In this document: piece after piece, positions 49,980 to 57,716 of the stretch
How positions within the stretch are numbered: position 1 is the stretch's first letter
How the letters are laid out: each line of letters opens with the position of its first letter
From: Gaiella sp.
Lineage (GTDB): Bacteria; Actinomycetota; Thermoleophilia; Gaiellales; Gaiellaceae
Assembly: GCA_027493885.1 (NCBI GenBank)
Contig: JAOSJZ010000001.1
Coordinates: forward strand, 310,001 to 374,000
Direction: 5' to 3'
Length of the DNA stretch: 64,000 nt
The notes under the pieces: model-generated
Databases searched by the model: none
What the model was told of the DNA's origin: nothing
The model's input: the letters and a program-made list of their open reading frames with translations, nothing else
Position numbers and translations under genes: made by a program

Positions 49980-50414
49980 ATGAGCGCATTTCCGGAGCTG
50001 CTCGGCAAGGAGCTCGGCCCGACCGAGTGGTTCGAGGTGACCCAGGAGCGGATCGACGAGTTCGCGCGGGCGACGGACGACCCCCAGTGGATCCACACCG
50101 ACCCCGTTCGCGCCGCCGAGGGCCCGTTCGGGACGACGATCGCGCACGGCTTCCTGACGCTCTCGCTGTGCATCCCGCTGATGACGAAGACGCTCGGTCT
50201 CACGGGGTACCGGATGGGCGTCAACTACGGCGTCAACAGGGTGCGCTTCCCGGCGCCGGTCCCGTCCGGCTCTCGCATCCGCGCCCGCTTCACGGTGCAG
50301 TCGGTCGAGGAGGTCCCGGGCGGCGAGCAGGGCGTCGTCCTCGCGACCGTCGAGCGCGACGGTGGCGAGAAGCCGGTCTGCGTTGCCGAGCTCGTCCTGA
50401 GGATGATCCGGTGA
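49980..50414 (+). CDS. MaoC-like (R)-specific enoyl-CoA hydratase
   Basis: 144 residues from ATG 49980 with a GAGGAG site 10 nt upstream. WFEVTQERIDEFARATDDPQ, WIHTDPVRAAEGPFGTTIAH and GFLTLSLC contain the hydratase-2 catalytic Asp and His of the D-x5-H-type hot-dog motif. NRVRFPAPVPSGSRIRARFT follows. It hydrates 2-enoyl-CoA (or ACP) to the (R)-3-hydroxyacyl form, a step shared by PHA synthesis and fatty-acid pathways. The stop overlaps the next GTG, so it is coupled to the SDR. Confidence 0.9.
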   Translation: MSAFPELLGKELGPTEWFEVTQERIDEFARATDDPQWIHTDPVRAAEGPFGTTIAHGFLTLSLCIPLMTKTLGLTGYRMGVNYGVNRVRFPAPVPSGSRIRARFTVQSVEEVPGGEQGVVLATVERDGGEKPVCVAELVLRMIR

Positions 50415-51147
50415 GGCGTTTCGAGGGGCAGACCGCACTCGTCACGGGCGGTGCGAAGGGAATCGGCGCGGCGACGGCGGAGCGGCTCGCCTCCGAGGGC
50501 GCGCACGTCGTCGTCGCGGACTTCGACGAGGCCGCCGCGACCGAGACGGCCGAGCGGATCGGCGGGCGCGCCGTCCGCTGCGACGTCACCTCGCGCGCCG
50601 ACGTCGAGGGGGCGGTGGCGGCGGCGACGGAGACGGGACGGCTCGACGTGCTCGTCACCTGCGCGGGGATCATCCGCGACAACCTCGTCCACAAGCTGAC
50701 GGACGACGACTGGGACGCGGTCATCGCCACCCACCTGCGCGGCTCGTTTCTCGCCGCCCAGGCCGCACAGGCGCAGATGACGGGGCAGGGGGCGGCGCGA
50801 TGGTGCTCATCTCGTCGACCTCGGCGCTCGGCAACCGGGGCCAGGCGAACTACTCGGCGGCGAAGGCCGGGATCCAGGGGCTGACGAAGACGCTCGCGAT
50901 CGAGCTCGGACGCTTCGGGGTGCGGGTCAACTGTGTCGCGCCGGGATTCATCCAGACCGCGATGACGCAGCAGACCGCCGACCGGCTCGGGGTCTCGTTC
51001 GAGGACTTCGAGGCCGCGGTCGCTGCGCAGGTCCCCCTCCAGCGGATCGGCCAGCCCGACGACGTGGCGGGCGTGATCGCGTTTCTCTGCTCGGACGACG
51101 CGGCGTACGTCTCGGGCCAGGTCGTGTACGTCCGCGGCGGCCCCTGA
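50411..51147 (+). CDS. FabG-like short-chain dehydrogenase, frame interrupted
   Basis: From GTG 50411: TALVTGGAKGIGAATAERLA (NAD(P)-binding TGxxxGIG), VLVTCAGIIRDNLVHKLTDD. The frame breaks at GGGGG 50788-50792. One more G gives GQGGGAMVLISSTSALGNRG and QANYSAAKAGIQGLTKTLAI (catalytic Ser, Y-x3-K), then VNCVAPGFIQTAMTQQ and VPLQRIGQPDDVAGVIAFLC. The IIRDN and SSTSALGNRGQANYSAAKAG pattern is close to 3-oxoacyl-ACP reductases. Follows the MaoC hydratase, consistent with a 3-hydroxyacyl reductase. Confidence 0.85.
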
Positions 51148-51148
51148 C

Positions 51149-51886
51149 GTGGCGGAGGCCGCCCTCGTCACCGGCGCCGCGAGCGGGATCGGGCGTGCGA
51201 TCGCGGAGCGGCTCGTCGCAGACGGCTGGGACGTGCTCGCGGTCGACATCGCGCCGGCAGAGGACGGGCCCGGCGACCCGCTCGTCGCCGATCTGACGAC
51301 CCGCGAGGGCAACCGGGGGGCGGTCGACGCCGCGCTCGCGCGCTTTGGCCGTCTCGACGCGGTGATCCCGAACGCCGGCTTCCAGCACGTCTCGCCCGTG
51401 GAGTCGTTCGACGAGGATCGCTGGGACGCGCTTCTCGCGCTCCTGCTCACGAGCCCGTTCCTGCTCTCCCGCTACGCCTGGCCGGCGCTGCGCGACTCGG
51501 GCAACGGCCGGATCGTGGTGGTGGCGTCCGTGCACGGCCTCGTCGCGTCGCCGTTCAAGGCGGGCTACGTCTCGGCGAAGCACGGCGTGATGGGGCTCGT
51601 GAAGACGCTCGCGCTCGAGGGCGCAGCCGTCGGGATCCGCGCGAGCGCCGTCTGTCCCGGCTACGTCCGGACGCCGCTGGTCGAGGAGCAGATCGCCGAC
51701 CAGGCGCGCGCCCACGGGATGCCCGAGGAGCGCGTGCTCGAGGACGTCCTCCTCGCCCCGCAGGCGCTCAAGCGGATGCTCGAGCCGGCCGAGGTCGCGG
51801 ACGCGGTCGCGTACCTCCTCGGCCCCGGTGGTGTGCTCCACACCGGCGCCCCGCTCGTGCTGGACGGCGGCTGGACCGCCCGTTGA
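51149..51886 (+). CDS. Short-chain dehydrogenase, 3-hydroxybutyrate dehydrogenase-like
   Basis: 245 residues from GTG 51149, one base after the previous gene. LVTGAASGIGRAIAERLVAD binds NAD. VIPNAGFQHVSPVESFDEDR, IVVVASVHGLVASPFKAGYV, SAKHGVMGLVKTLALEGA and CPGYVRTPLVEEQIADQA match the D-beta-hydroxybutyrate dehydrogenase group (QHVSP and CPGYVxTPLVxxQ are typical). It would interconvert 3-hydroxybutyrate and acetoacetate, in keeping with the hydratase and FabG-like neighbours. Substrate not proven. Confidence 0.88.
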   Translation: MAEAALVTGAASGIGRAIAERLVADGWDVLAVDIAPAEDGPGDPLVADLTTREGNRGAVDAALARFGRLDAVIPNAGFQHVSPVESFDEDRWDALLALLLTSPFLLSRYAWPALRDSGNGRIVVVASVHGLVASPFKAGYVSAKHGVMGLVKTLALEGAAVGIRASAVCPGYVRTPLVEEQIADQARAHGMPEERVLEDVLLAPQALKRMLEPAEVADAVAYLLGPGGVLHTGAPLVLDGGWTAR

Positions 51887-51988
51887 GGTCACCGGTTCCT
51901 CACAGGATCGCGCCGACGACGTGGACGAAGCGGAAAAGCTAGTAGCGCATCGACGGTCTCGTCTCCGGCCCGGCGGGCCGTGCCTGAC

Positions 51989-52972
51989 TCAGCGCCCGTC
52001 GTCGACGGTGTAGACGCCGGGCCGGTCGTAGCCGGGCTCGTTGGGCCTGTGCATGGCGACGCCGAATGCGAACGCGCGGTGGCCGCGGTCGAGCAGGCTG
52101 CGATAGGCCTCGTGGCGCCCCGTGTTGACGCCGGCGAGGAGGCGCGTCAGCCCGCGCGCGGCCGCGTAGCCTTCGCAGGCGTCGAGCAGGCGCTCGAAGC
52201 GCTGCGGAGTCCCCTCTCCGTGCCGGACGGTCGCGAACTTGAGGTAGCAGGCGCCCGGCCCGGCCTCGGAGCCGGCGCCCGCGTGGCAGACGGCGAAGCC
52301 GCAGATGCCACCCTCGTCGTCGAGGAGGATCGTGTCGCCGAGCGCCTGCAGGTCCACGGAACGGATCTCCTGCTCGAGATCGAGGCCCGGGTAGAGCGCA
52401 TCGGTGAGCAGTCGGCAGTCGGCGAGGGCGCCTTCTCGTGCACCCGCGGGCAGCTCCGAGAAGGGGTGCGAGACGACCGGGCTCGGGACGACGTCGAGCT
52501 GCTTGCCGGTGAGGGCGGTAAGCGACCCGGGCCAGAAACCGAGCTTCTGGTAGAGGTGCACGTTCTTCGGCTCCGCTCGCGTGAACAGGGCTGTGTGGGC
52601 GGCGCGCCAGCGTTCGAGCGGTGGTAGGCAGGCCTCCCAGAGAAGCCGCCCGACGCCGCGGTCCCAGTAGTCGGGGCGGACGGCGAGTGGCCCGAAGAGG
52701 GAATAGCTCCCCCAGCGGCTGACGAAGACGCAGCCGACGAGCTCGCTGCCTGCCTCGGCCTTGAAGGCGCGGGCCGGGTCGGCCCGGAAGCGCGTTCGCA
52801 CGAGCTCCGTGCCCTCCGCGAAGCGCTGGGGCTCGGGGAGCCCGAGCGCCGTGCCGAACGCGAGGCGAAGGACGGCGTCGGCCGCCGCGAGATCGCTCTC
52901 CTCGAGGCTCGCGACGGTGATGTCGCCGTCCGTGACGGAAGGGGCGGCTGTCTCGTCGAGTGTGGTCCTCAT
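51989..52972 (-). CDS. GNAT-family acetyltransferase, two-domain
   Basis: 327 residues from ATG 52972, chosen over ATG 52993 because an AGGAGAGGAG site lies 7 nt upstream of it. The first GNAT half has LVGCVFVSRWGSYSLFGPLA and VRPDYWDRGVGRLLWEACLP (acetyl-CoA loop, R-x2-G-x-G-like) and NVHLYQKLGFWPG. The second half (GFAVCHAGAGSEAGPGACYL, NTGRHEAYRSLLDRGHRAFA) resembles a second, degenerate GNAT fold. Substrate unknown. The promoter upstream contains a TetR-type operator. Confidence 0.82.
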   Translation of the reverse strand: MRTTLDETAAPSVTDGDITVASLEESDLAAADAVLRLAFGTALGLPEPQRFAEGTELVRTRFRADPARAFKAEAGSELVGCVFVSRWGSYSLFGPLAVRPDYWDRGVGRLLWEACLPPLERWRAAHTALFTRAEPKNVHLYQKLGFWPGSLTALTGKQLDVVPSPVVSHPFSELPAGAREGALADCRLLTDALYPGLDLEQEIRSVDLQALGDTILLDDEGGICGFAVCHAGAGSEAGPGACYLKFATVRHGEGTPQRFERLLDACEGYAAARGLTRLLAGVNTGRHEAYRSLLDRGHRAFAFGVAMHRPNEPGYDRPGVYTVDDGR

Positions 52973-53008
52973 CGTCGTCTCCTCTCCTGGCATGGACGCG
53001 CTCGAGAT

Positions 53009-53037
53009 AAGATACCAACCGGTCGGTTTTTTATCAA
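53009..53037 (-). promoter_or_regulatory. Promoter with a TetR-type operator inside its spacer
   Basis: Minus strand: -35 TTGATA (53037-53032), 17-bp spacer, -10 TATCTT (53014-53009). The plus-strand sequence ACCAACCGGTCGGT (53014-53027) is a 14-bp palindrome with one mismatched pair, of the ACCGACC/GGTCGGT kind bound by TetR-family repressors. It fills the spacer, so bound repressor would block RNA polymerase. It controls the acetyltransferase gene. Confidence 0.65.
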
Positions 53038-53148
53038 GCGAACGGCGCGAGAACCCGGACGCAGGTCGTGACGGCGGGGTGAGCGTGCCGGCGACGACGC
53101 GCGGATCGCGCGCTGCGCCCGCTTTCGCAGGCGCAGCGCCTGGGTGCG

Positions 53149-53619
53149 TCAGTCCTGGCAGAGGTCAGCGGTTTGCGCGCTCGTGAGCCGGATGAGGTCT
53201 TCGGTGCGGACGCGCACCGAGTCGGCGTGCGAGCCCGCCTCGAAGACGAGCCACTCGCGGCCCGCGAGCTTCTGGTCGAGGATCACCGGGTCGGGGTGGG
53301 CGCCACCGATGGGCGGCACCGCGCCGAGCGCGAACTCCGGGTAGTCCCGCGCCATCTCATCCTCGGTCGCCAGCTGCACCTCGTCCTTCGACCCGCCGAC
53401 GGCGTCTCGGAGCTTCCGCATGTCGATCCGCTCCGATGCCGGGACGAGCGCCCTCAGGTGCCCATCAGGGGTACGCGCGATCAGCGTCTTCGCGACGTCG
53501 GCCGGGGCGAGCCCGAGCGCCTGCGCCTCTGCGGCGGCGTCCTCGGTGTGCCCGTGGTGCAGGAGCTCGTACCGGACGCCGGCGTCGTCGAGTGCCTTCG
53601 TGAGGTCCGAAACGGCCAT
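53149..53619 (-). CDS. YbaK/EbsC-family aminoacyl-tRNA deacylase
   Basis: 156 residues from ATG 53619 with GGAGG seven bases upstream. LTKALDDAGVRYELLHHGHT, LGLAPADVAKTLIARTPDGH, VPASERIDMRKLRDAVGG, DYPEFALGAVPPIG and VILDQKLAGREWLVFEAGSH match the YbaK/ProX editing domain, with the conserved Lys in the AKTL segment. Such proteins hydrolyse mischarged tRNA-Pro or tRNA-Cys in trans. The upstream in-frame extension is Arg/Pro-rich and non-coding in character. Confidence 0.9.
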   Translation of the reverse strand: MAVSDLTKALDDAGVRYELLHHGHTEDAAAEAQALGLAPADVAKTLIARTPDGHLRALVPASERIDMRKLRDAVGGSKDEVQLATEDEMARDYPEFALGAVPPIGGAHPDPVILDQKLAGREWLVFEAGSHADSVRVRTEDLIRLTSAQTADLCQD

Positions 53620-53987
53620 CTCTCCGCCTCCTTCGTCTCCGCCTGATGATTCCAGATCCGACCGCGGGCGAGCCTCGCGGCACGCACGGTCGGCGCCCGG
53701 GCCGTCGTTCGCCGACCCGTGCTCGGGCGAAGGATCGACGTGGCGGTGCCCGCCCGGCATCGGGGCGCCCGCTGAGCAGTGCTGCAGCAATCTACGGAGC
53801 GGCGCGCCGGCCCCGCCCTCCGTGCCGTCGGTCGAGGCGGGACCGGCGGGGCGAGCCTGACGGACGCGGCGCCCGCGCGCAACCGGGGGCGGTCGGGGCT
53901 CGGTAGAACCGTGCAAGTGCCCTCAGTGGCCTCGCGGATGCGCCGTCGCGGCACGCGAGGCAGCGTTTTGGTGAGGAGCTACCGAGC
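53620..53987. other. 368-bp stretch with no recognisable gene
   Basis: G/C-rich sequence with many incidental inverted repeats. No RNA gene or conserved reading frame is recognised. A TAGAAC hexamer near 53903 and a GAGGAG just before 53988 suggest the right end carries the promoter and ribosome site of the following small gene. Confidence 0.5.
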
Positions 53988-54311
53988 ATGGTCATGAGCG
54001 TGCAACGAGGTCCCGCGGCCGTCCCGGCGCCGTCGTGGCTCGACGGCGCCCGCCGGTACAAGTCCGTGCACGACCGGATCGCGCACCACGACCGGACGTG
54101 CGACGCGATGTACCCGGGCACGTGGCTCGACCTCGACGGCCGCTGTGTCCTGCCCAAGGGACACGCAGGCCCGCATCTGTACCGCCGCGAGCTCGAGCAC
54201 GAGCCCACCAGGGAGCAGGCCTACCAGGCCGAGCGGGAGCGGAAGATTCGCGAGCGACTCGGGCGCGAGCGCGCCACGAGGGTCAAGCGCGCCGTCGGCT
54301 ACCCCGGCTGA
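53988..54311 (+). CDS. Small hypothetical protein with CxxP-GHxGPH motif
   Basis: 107 residues from ATG 53988 (GAGGAG eight bases upstream). The middle reads HDRTCDAMYPGTWLDLDGRC then VLPKGHAGPHLYRRELEHEP. The C-x-LPKGH-x-GPH segment with an upstream Cys looks like a small zinc-binding knuckle that recurs in actinobacterial proteins. The last ~35 residues form a charged helix (TREQAYQAERERKIRERLGR). No function can be assigned. Confidence 0.6.
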   Translation: MVMSVQRGPAAVPAPSWLDGARRYKSVHDRIAHHDRTCDAMYPGTWLDLDGRCVLPKGHAGPHLYRRELEHEPTREQAYQAERERKIRERLGRERATRVKRAVGYPG

Positions 54312-54416
54312 GCACCGGCGCTGAGGAGCCGCTCCCTCGAACGAGCGACTCAAGCGCGCAAGCCTCGCGTCCGACCCACCGAGGATCCAGCAACACCACG
54401 ACAGAGGGGGCCGCCA

Positions 54417-54662
54417 ATGGTGTTGGAAGGTGTATCGCTCGACGAGCGGGTCATCCGTGACCTCGCCGCGCTCGTGGACAAGCCGCTCAGGGAGAAGCTC
54501 GAGCGGGCGCTGTTCTTCAGCTCCGAGATCGTCGCCCTCACGTTCCACGAGCGCGTTGCGGTGCTGAGGACGCTGGACGGGGCGCCGTGGCGCTTCGACG
54601 AGGTGCGAGCGCGTCTCATGGACTGCGAGACGTGGTGCAGGACCCAGGCAGGTGTCGCCTAG
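54417..54662 (+). CDS. Small hypothetical alpha-helical protein
   Basis: 81 residues from ATG 54417, with AGAGGGGG upstream. The sequence VSLDERVIRDLAALVDKPLR, EKLERALFFSSEIVALTFHE and RVAVLRTLDGAPWRFDEVRA has regular amphipathic-helix spacing and few Arg/Pro runs, unlike shadow frames. No family recognised. The gap before it (54312-54416) shows nothing else. A hairpin terminator lies 90 bp downstream. Confidence 0.55.
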   Translation: MVLEGVSLDERVIRDLAALVDKPLREKLERALFFSSEIVALTFHERVAVLRTLDGAPWRFDEVRARLMDCETWCRTQAGVA

Positions 54663-54749
54663 ACGCCGGAGCAAGAGACGCACGCGGCGGCGCGAGCCCG
54701 CGCGCCGACGCGCAAGCGCCGAGACGGCGAAGGAGCCCGGCAACTACGC

Positions 54750-54775
54750 CAAACCCCGCATGAGAGCGGGGTTTG
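54750..54775. terminator. Hairpin between a small gene and tRNA-Glu
   Basis: CAAACCCCGC, loop ATGAGA, GCGGGGTTTG. Ten paired bases with T-rich outer ends on both strands. Positioned to end the tRNA-Glu transcript (minus) and the gene at 54417 (plus). Confidence 0.75.
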
Positions 54776-54801
54776 CGGTTGTGCCAAGCTGTAGAGCCCC
54801 A

Positions 54802-54874
54802 AGGCCCATACGGGATTCGAACCCGTGCCGCCGCCGTGAGAGGGCGGTGTCCTAGGCCACTAGACGAATGGGCC
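54802..54874 (-). tRNA. tRNA-Glu (CTC)
   Basis: Cloverleaf on the minus strand: acceptor GGCCCAT/ATGGGCC, D-arm TCGTCTAGTGGCCTAGGAC, anticodon arm CCGCC-CTCTCAC-GGCGG with anticodon CTC, T-arm GGGTTCGAATCCC. CCA is not encoded. The discriminator base reads T. Confidence 0.92.
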
Positions 54875-54942
54875 GTGGCGAACGGGCAGTGTAGCGAACC
54901 GCTCCCGCGCCTCCGCCGACGCGCTTCGCCGACTGCGCGAGC

Positions 54943-55182
54943 TCAGCTGCTGACCGACGGCGTCAGCGTGGCCGGGTTGAGCGGAGGGTCCGGGTCGCGG
55001 CCGTCGATCCGCTCCTCGAACCGCCGCCTGATCTCCTCGCCGGTGGCAAGCAGGTCATAGCGGGCACGGCGCGGGGGAAGCTTGACGACGCGGACGGAGT
55101 CGTCGCGGTCGCCGTGGCAGCGCGCGTAGGCGGCTGCCTCGTCGAGAGGCCTCAGGCGGTCGGGCTTCCGCCAGAAGGGCAC
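54943..55182 (-). CDS. Small hypothetical protein
   Basis: 79 residues from GTG 55182. TAGAGA (55194-55189) lies 6 nt upstream, the leaderless pattern seen at other genes. PFWRKPDRLRPLDEAAAYAR, CHGDRDDSVRVVKLPPRRAR and YDLLATGEEIRRRFEERIDG are compositionally normal for a soluble protein and rich in conserved-looking charged helices. No family or motif recognised. It lies between tRNA-Glu and the lytic transglycosylase on the same strand. Confidence 0.55.
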   Translation of the reverse strand: MPFWRKPDRLRPLDEAAAYARCHGDRDDSVRVVKLPPRRARYDLLATGEEIRRRFEERIDGRDPDPPLNPATLTPSVSS

Positions 55183-55268
55183 GCCCGTTCTCTACCAGCG
55201 ATCGCGCGCCGTGGGAACCCGGCCCGGCGGCCGGGTCCCGCACTTTGCGCACGAATCGTCTTCGCGGA

Positions 55269-55868
55269 TCAGTACCAGGGCTTGCACGACCACGGGCTCC
55301 AGTCGCGGCCCGAGCGGACGAAGTAGCGGTAGGCCGCCTGTGCCTGCTCGAGGGCACCAGCGCCGTGGCCGAAGATCTGGCGCTCGCTCGAGCCCATCTG
55401 GAAGAGACCGCGGTACTGGCCGTTCCGGGCGTTGACGCTGTAGCCGGATTCGCAGCGTGCGACCCGGAGCGCCTGGCCGCAGTAGGAGCCGAAGACGTGG
55501 CAGATGGCCTTCCTGGGCGATCGCGCGAGCGAGGCGAGCTGTCGTCGCTGCTCTGCTGCCTCGCGACGGCGTGCGAGCTCGGCGCGAGCGCGCGCGGCCG
55601 TGGCGCGGCTGGCGGCGAGTGTCCGGCGGGCGATCCCGAGCCGGAGCGCCGCCTCCTTCTCGAAGCGTGGGTCGGAGAGGAGCCAGCGGTGTGTGTCGAA
55701 GAAGCGGATGACGGAGGTCGACTTCTTCATGGCTGCGACATGGCGGGCCAGCTGAGCGCCGAGCTCGGCGGACGAGCGTGCCTGGGCAGCGGCCGGCGTG
55801 ACCAGCAGAACGAGGGCGCACAGGCCCGTGAGGAGGGCTTTCAGGAGGAACCTCCGCGTCGGGGACAT
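55269..55868 (-). CDS. Secreted lysozyme-fold transglycosylase-like protein
   Basis: 199 residues from ATG 55868. A signal peptide (FLLKALLTGLCALVLLVTPA) is followed by a ~90-residue helical region rich in Arg/Ala (probable coiled coil) and a C-terminal SLT/Rpf-like domain: ALRVARCESGYSVNARNGQY (catalytic Glu in CESGY), RGLFQMGSSERQIFGHG and AQAAYRYFVRSGRDWSPWSC with paired cysteines. It probably cleaves peptidoglycan glycan strands outside the membrane. The longer in-frame start 55961 would precede the signal peptide by 31 polar residues and is less likely. Confidence 0.85.
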   Translation of the reverse strand: MSPTRRFLLKALLTGLCALVLLVTPAAAQARSSAELGAQLARHVAAMKKSTSVIRFFDTHRWLLSDPRFEKEAALRLGIARRTLAASRATAARARAELARRREAAEQRRQLASLARSPRKAICHVFGSYCGQALRVARCESGYSVNARNGQYRGLFQMGSSERQIFGHGAGALEQAQAAYRYFVRSGRDWSPWSCKPWY

Positions 55869-56026
55869 GGTCGATGGCGCGCGCCGCAGTGGGGCCCCAC
55901 GCGGGGGGAGGCCCGGCGCCGCCGTTCGTAGCAATCGAGCGAGGCTAGCGAGGGCGCACAAGCATGCTCGGATCGCTTACGAAACCTTCACAGGGGTTGT
56001 CACAAGCGTTTTCGGTTCCCAGAACG

Positions 56027-56054
56027 CGAAACGCCCCGGTACCGGGGCGTTTCG
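56027..56054. terminator. Perfect 14-bp palindrome next to tRNA-Gln
   Basis: CGAAACGCCCCGGT joined directly to ACCGGGGCGTTTCG, 4 bp past the 3' end of tRNA-Gln on the minus strand. Probable tRNA terminator. Confidence 0.75.
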
Positions 56055-56058
56055 GAGG

Positions 56059-56129
56059 CTGCGGGACAGGGACTCGAACCCCAACTTCCGGAGCCAGAAT
56101 CCGGCGTCCTACCATTAGACGATCCCGCA
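56059..56129 (-). tRNA. tRNA-Gln (CTG)
   Basis: Minus strand: acceptor TGCGGGA/TCCCGCA with discriminator G, D-arm TCGTCTAATGGTAGGA, anticodon arm CCGGA-TTCTGGC-TCCGG with anticodon CTG, T-arm GGGGTTCGAGTCCC. CCA is not encoded. Confidence 0.93.
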
Positions 56130-56165
56130 GGGCGTGGCCGGATTGTACCCGCGCGACGACGGCGC

Positions 56166-57053
56166 TCAGATCTCGAGCCGGTACTCCGGAACGAGCCGCT
56201 TCTCCGCCTCGGTGTCGATGTGGGCGATCACCTCGACGTGCGGCTCGAGCCCCGAGCCGCGGAGCTTCGCCTTCAGGAGGCCGTCGACCTGGAACAGACC
56301 GGAGGAGTTGTTCATCACGATCTCGATACGGACGGGCTTTGTCTCGCCGTCGCCGATCACGACCTCCTCCACGGCCGCCGCGGAGAGCGAGTGCATCGTC
56401 ACCTGTCCCTTCTCGAACGGGATGCGCGAGCGGCCCTTCGCCATGTCGAGCGCGTCGGCGACACGGAGGATCCCCGCCTCCAGCGAGAGCGGCTCGCCGT
56501 CCGCGCGGTGACTCGTGATCGCCTGGAGCACCTCGGAGACGACGACGGTGCGCTCGGGCTCCTCGTAGATCCCCTCGAGCAACTCCCGGAGCTTAGGCTC
56601 GGCGAGGAAGAGGCTCCAGTCCTCGTGGCTTCTGCGATGCACGGACATCCCGACGTCATGGGTGAACGCCGCGAGCACGACGACGACCTCGGCGTCCTCG
56701 TTCGTCATCGCGTAGTCGCGAACGAGCGAGGGCTCGACGTGGTGCTTGGTGAGCTGACGCAGGAGCTTGAGGGCGATGTTGGAGACGATCTGCACGTGCA
56801 CCCAGGAGTGGTCGTTGATCTCCAACCGGACGATCGCGTTCACGTTCGACACGTGCCACCAGCCCTTGAGCTCCCGGTCCGCGTTCGCGCGCTCGAGCAC
56901 GCGCCGGAGCCTGCGGTTGCCCCGGTCGGGCAGGCGGATGCGCATTTGCGCGACCGCCTCGGCCGGCGTGAGACGGGTTTCGCGGAGCGCCTGTGGAGAG
57001 ATGGGACCGGCGGCGTCCGGCGAGGGAACCATGGGCTCGTGCTCGCCCTCCAC
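56166..57053 (-). CDS. HD-domain phosphohydrolase
   Basis: 295 residues from GTG 57053. TAGACT (57065-57060) lies 6 nt upstream. The metal-binding set is H in NDHSWVHVQIVSNIALKLLR, then AAFTHDVGMSVHRRSHEDWS with the HD pair, and a later AGILRVADALDMAKGRSRIP with Asp. The C-terminal ~80 residues (VRIEIVMNNSSGLFQVDGLL, HVEVIAHIDTEAEKRLVPEY) are a beta domain seen in archaeal/actinobacterial HD proteins of this type. Substrate, probably a nucleotide, is unknown. Confidence 0.82.
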   Translation of the reverse strand: MEGEHEPMVPSPDAAGPISPQALRETRLTPAEAVAQMRIRLPDRGNRRLRRVLERANADRELKGWWHVSNVNAIVRLEINDHSWVHVQIVSNIALKLLRQLTKHHVEPSLVRDYAMTNEDAEVVVVLAAFTHDVGMSVHRRSHEDWSLFLAEPKLRELLEGIYEEPERTVVVSEVLQAITSHRADGEPLSLEAGILRVADALDMAKGRSRIPFEKGQVTMHSLSAAAVEEVVIGDGETKPVRIEIVMNNSSGLFQVDGLLKAKLRGSGLEPHVEVIAHIDTEAEKRLVPEYRLEI

Positions 57054-57098
57054 GCCCTGAGTCTACGTCCGGCCGTGCGTGCGGCCGCTCCCGGACGA

Positions 57099-57716
57099 TC
57101 AGGGACGCTCCGTGTGCGGCGGGTGAGCGATGCGCTCGAGCTCGCGCCGAACGTGCGTGAGCGCCTTGCCGAGCCGCTTGCGGTTCGTTTCGTCGTTGAG
57201 CCATCCGCTCGCTCCCGACGGGTGGGGAAGCGGTACCGCCACGGCGTCGTCGAGCAGATAGCTCTTGCCGACGGCGTCGGCGAGACGCCGGACGCCGAGC
57301 AGTTGCGCCGCGGCGGGGAGCCCGACCGTCACGACGAGCGCGGGGCGGAGGAGGCGGAGCTCGTCTTCTCGCCAGGAGGCACAGAGCTCCTCCTCGGCGG
57401 GCGTGGCCCGGCGGTCGCCGCGTCCGCCGGGACTCGGGCCGGGGAAGCAGCGCGTCACCGACGCGCAGTAGAAGCGCTCGAAGAAGTCCTTTTCCTCGAG
57501 CCGGAGCCAGCGCCGTAGCGTCGCCCCCGCGCGCCCTTGCCAGGGGAGACCCGTCTCCGCCTCGACCCGGCCGGGCGCGAGGCCGTAGAGGTACGCTCGC
57601 TGACCCACGTGGCCGGCGAACACGGGCGGCGGGACGATCGGGTAGCCCGCCTCGAGGCAGCGCCGGCACGCTGCGTTGCGCCGCTGCAGCGCGACGACCG
57701 AGCGCGCCCGGCTCAC
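57099..57716 (-). CDS. Uracil-DNA glycosylase-like protein (family 4/5 type)
   Basis: 205 residues from GTG 57716, whose GTGA overlaps the stop of the methyltransferase. RRNAACRRCLEAGYPIVPPP is the Cys-bearing N-terminus. YLYGLAPGRVEAETGLPWQG and RAGATLRRWL form motif A (GxAPGxxEAxxGxPFxGxAG). FYCASVTRCFPGPSPGGRGD, LVVTVGLPAAAQLLG and VPLPHPSGASGWLND (motif B, HPS) follow. Only a few of the four cluster cysteines of family 4 are evident, so an Fe-S cluster is likely but not certain. Removes uracil from DNA in base-excision repair. Confidence 0.85.
   Translation of the reverse strand: MSRARSVVALQRRNAACRRCLEAGYPIVPPPVFAGHVGQRAYLYGLAPGRVEAETGLPWQGRAGATLRRWLRLEEKDFFERFYCASVTRCFPGPSPGGRGDRRATPAEEELCASWREDELRLLRPALVVTVGLPAAAQLLGVRRLADAVGKSYLLDDAVAVPLPHPSGASGWLNDETNRKRLGKALTHVRRELERIAHPPHTERP

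Noticed and set aside
49373-50224. 283-residue minus frame opposite the KAS-like and MaoC genes
   Set aside because: Low-complexity antisense frame. Plus-strand products have recognisable motifs.
55869-56026. Possible c-di-AMP riboswitch before the lytic transglycosylase
   Set aside because: Such riboswitches often precede wall hydrolases, but I could not match the conserved core in this 158-bp stretch.
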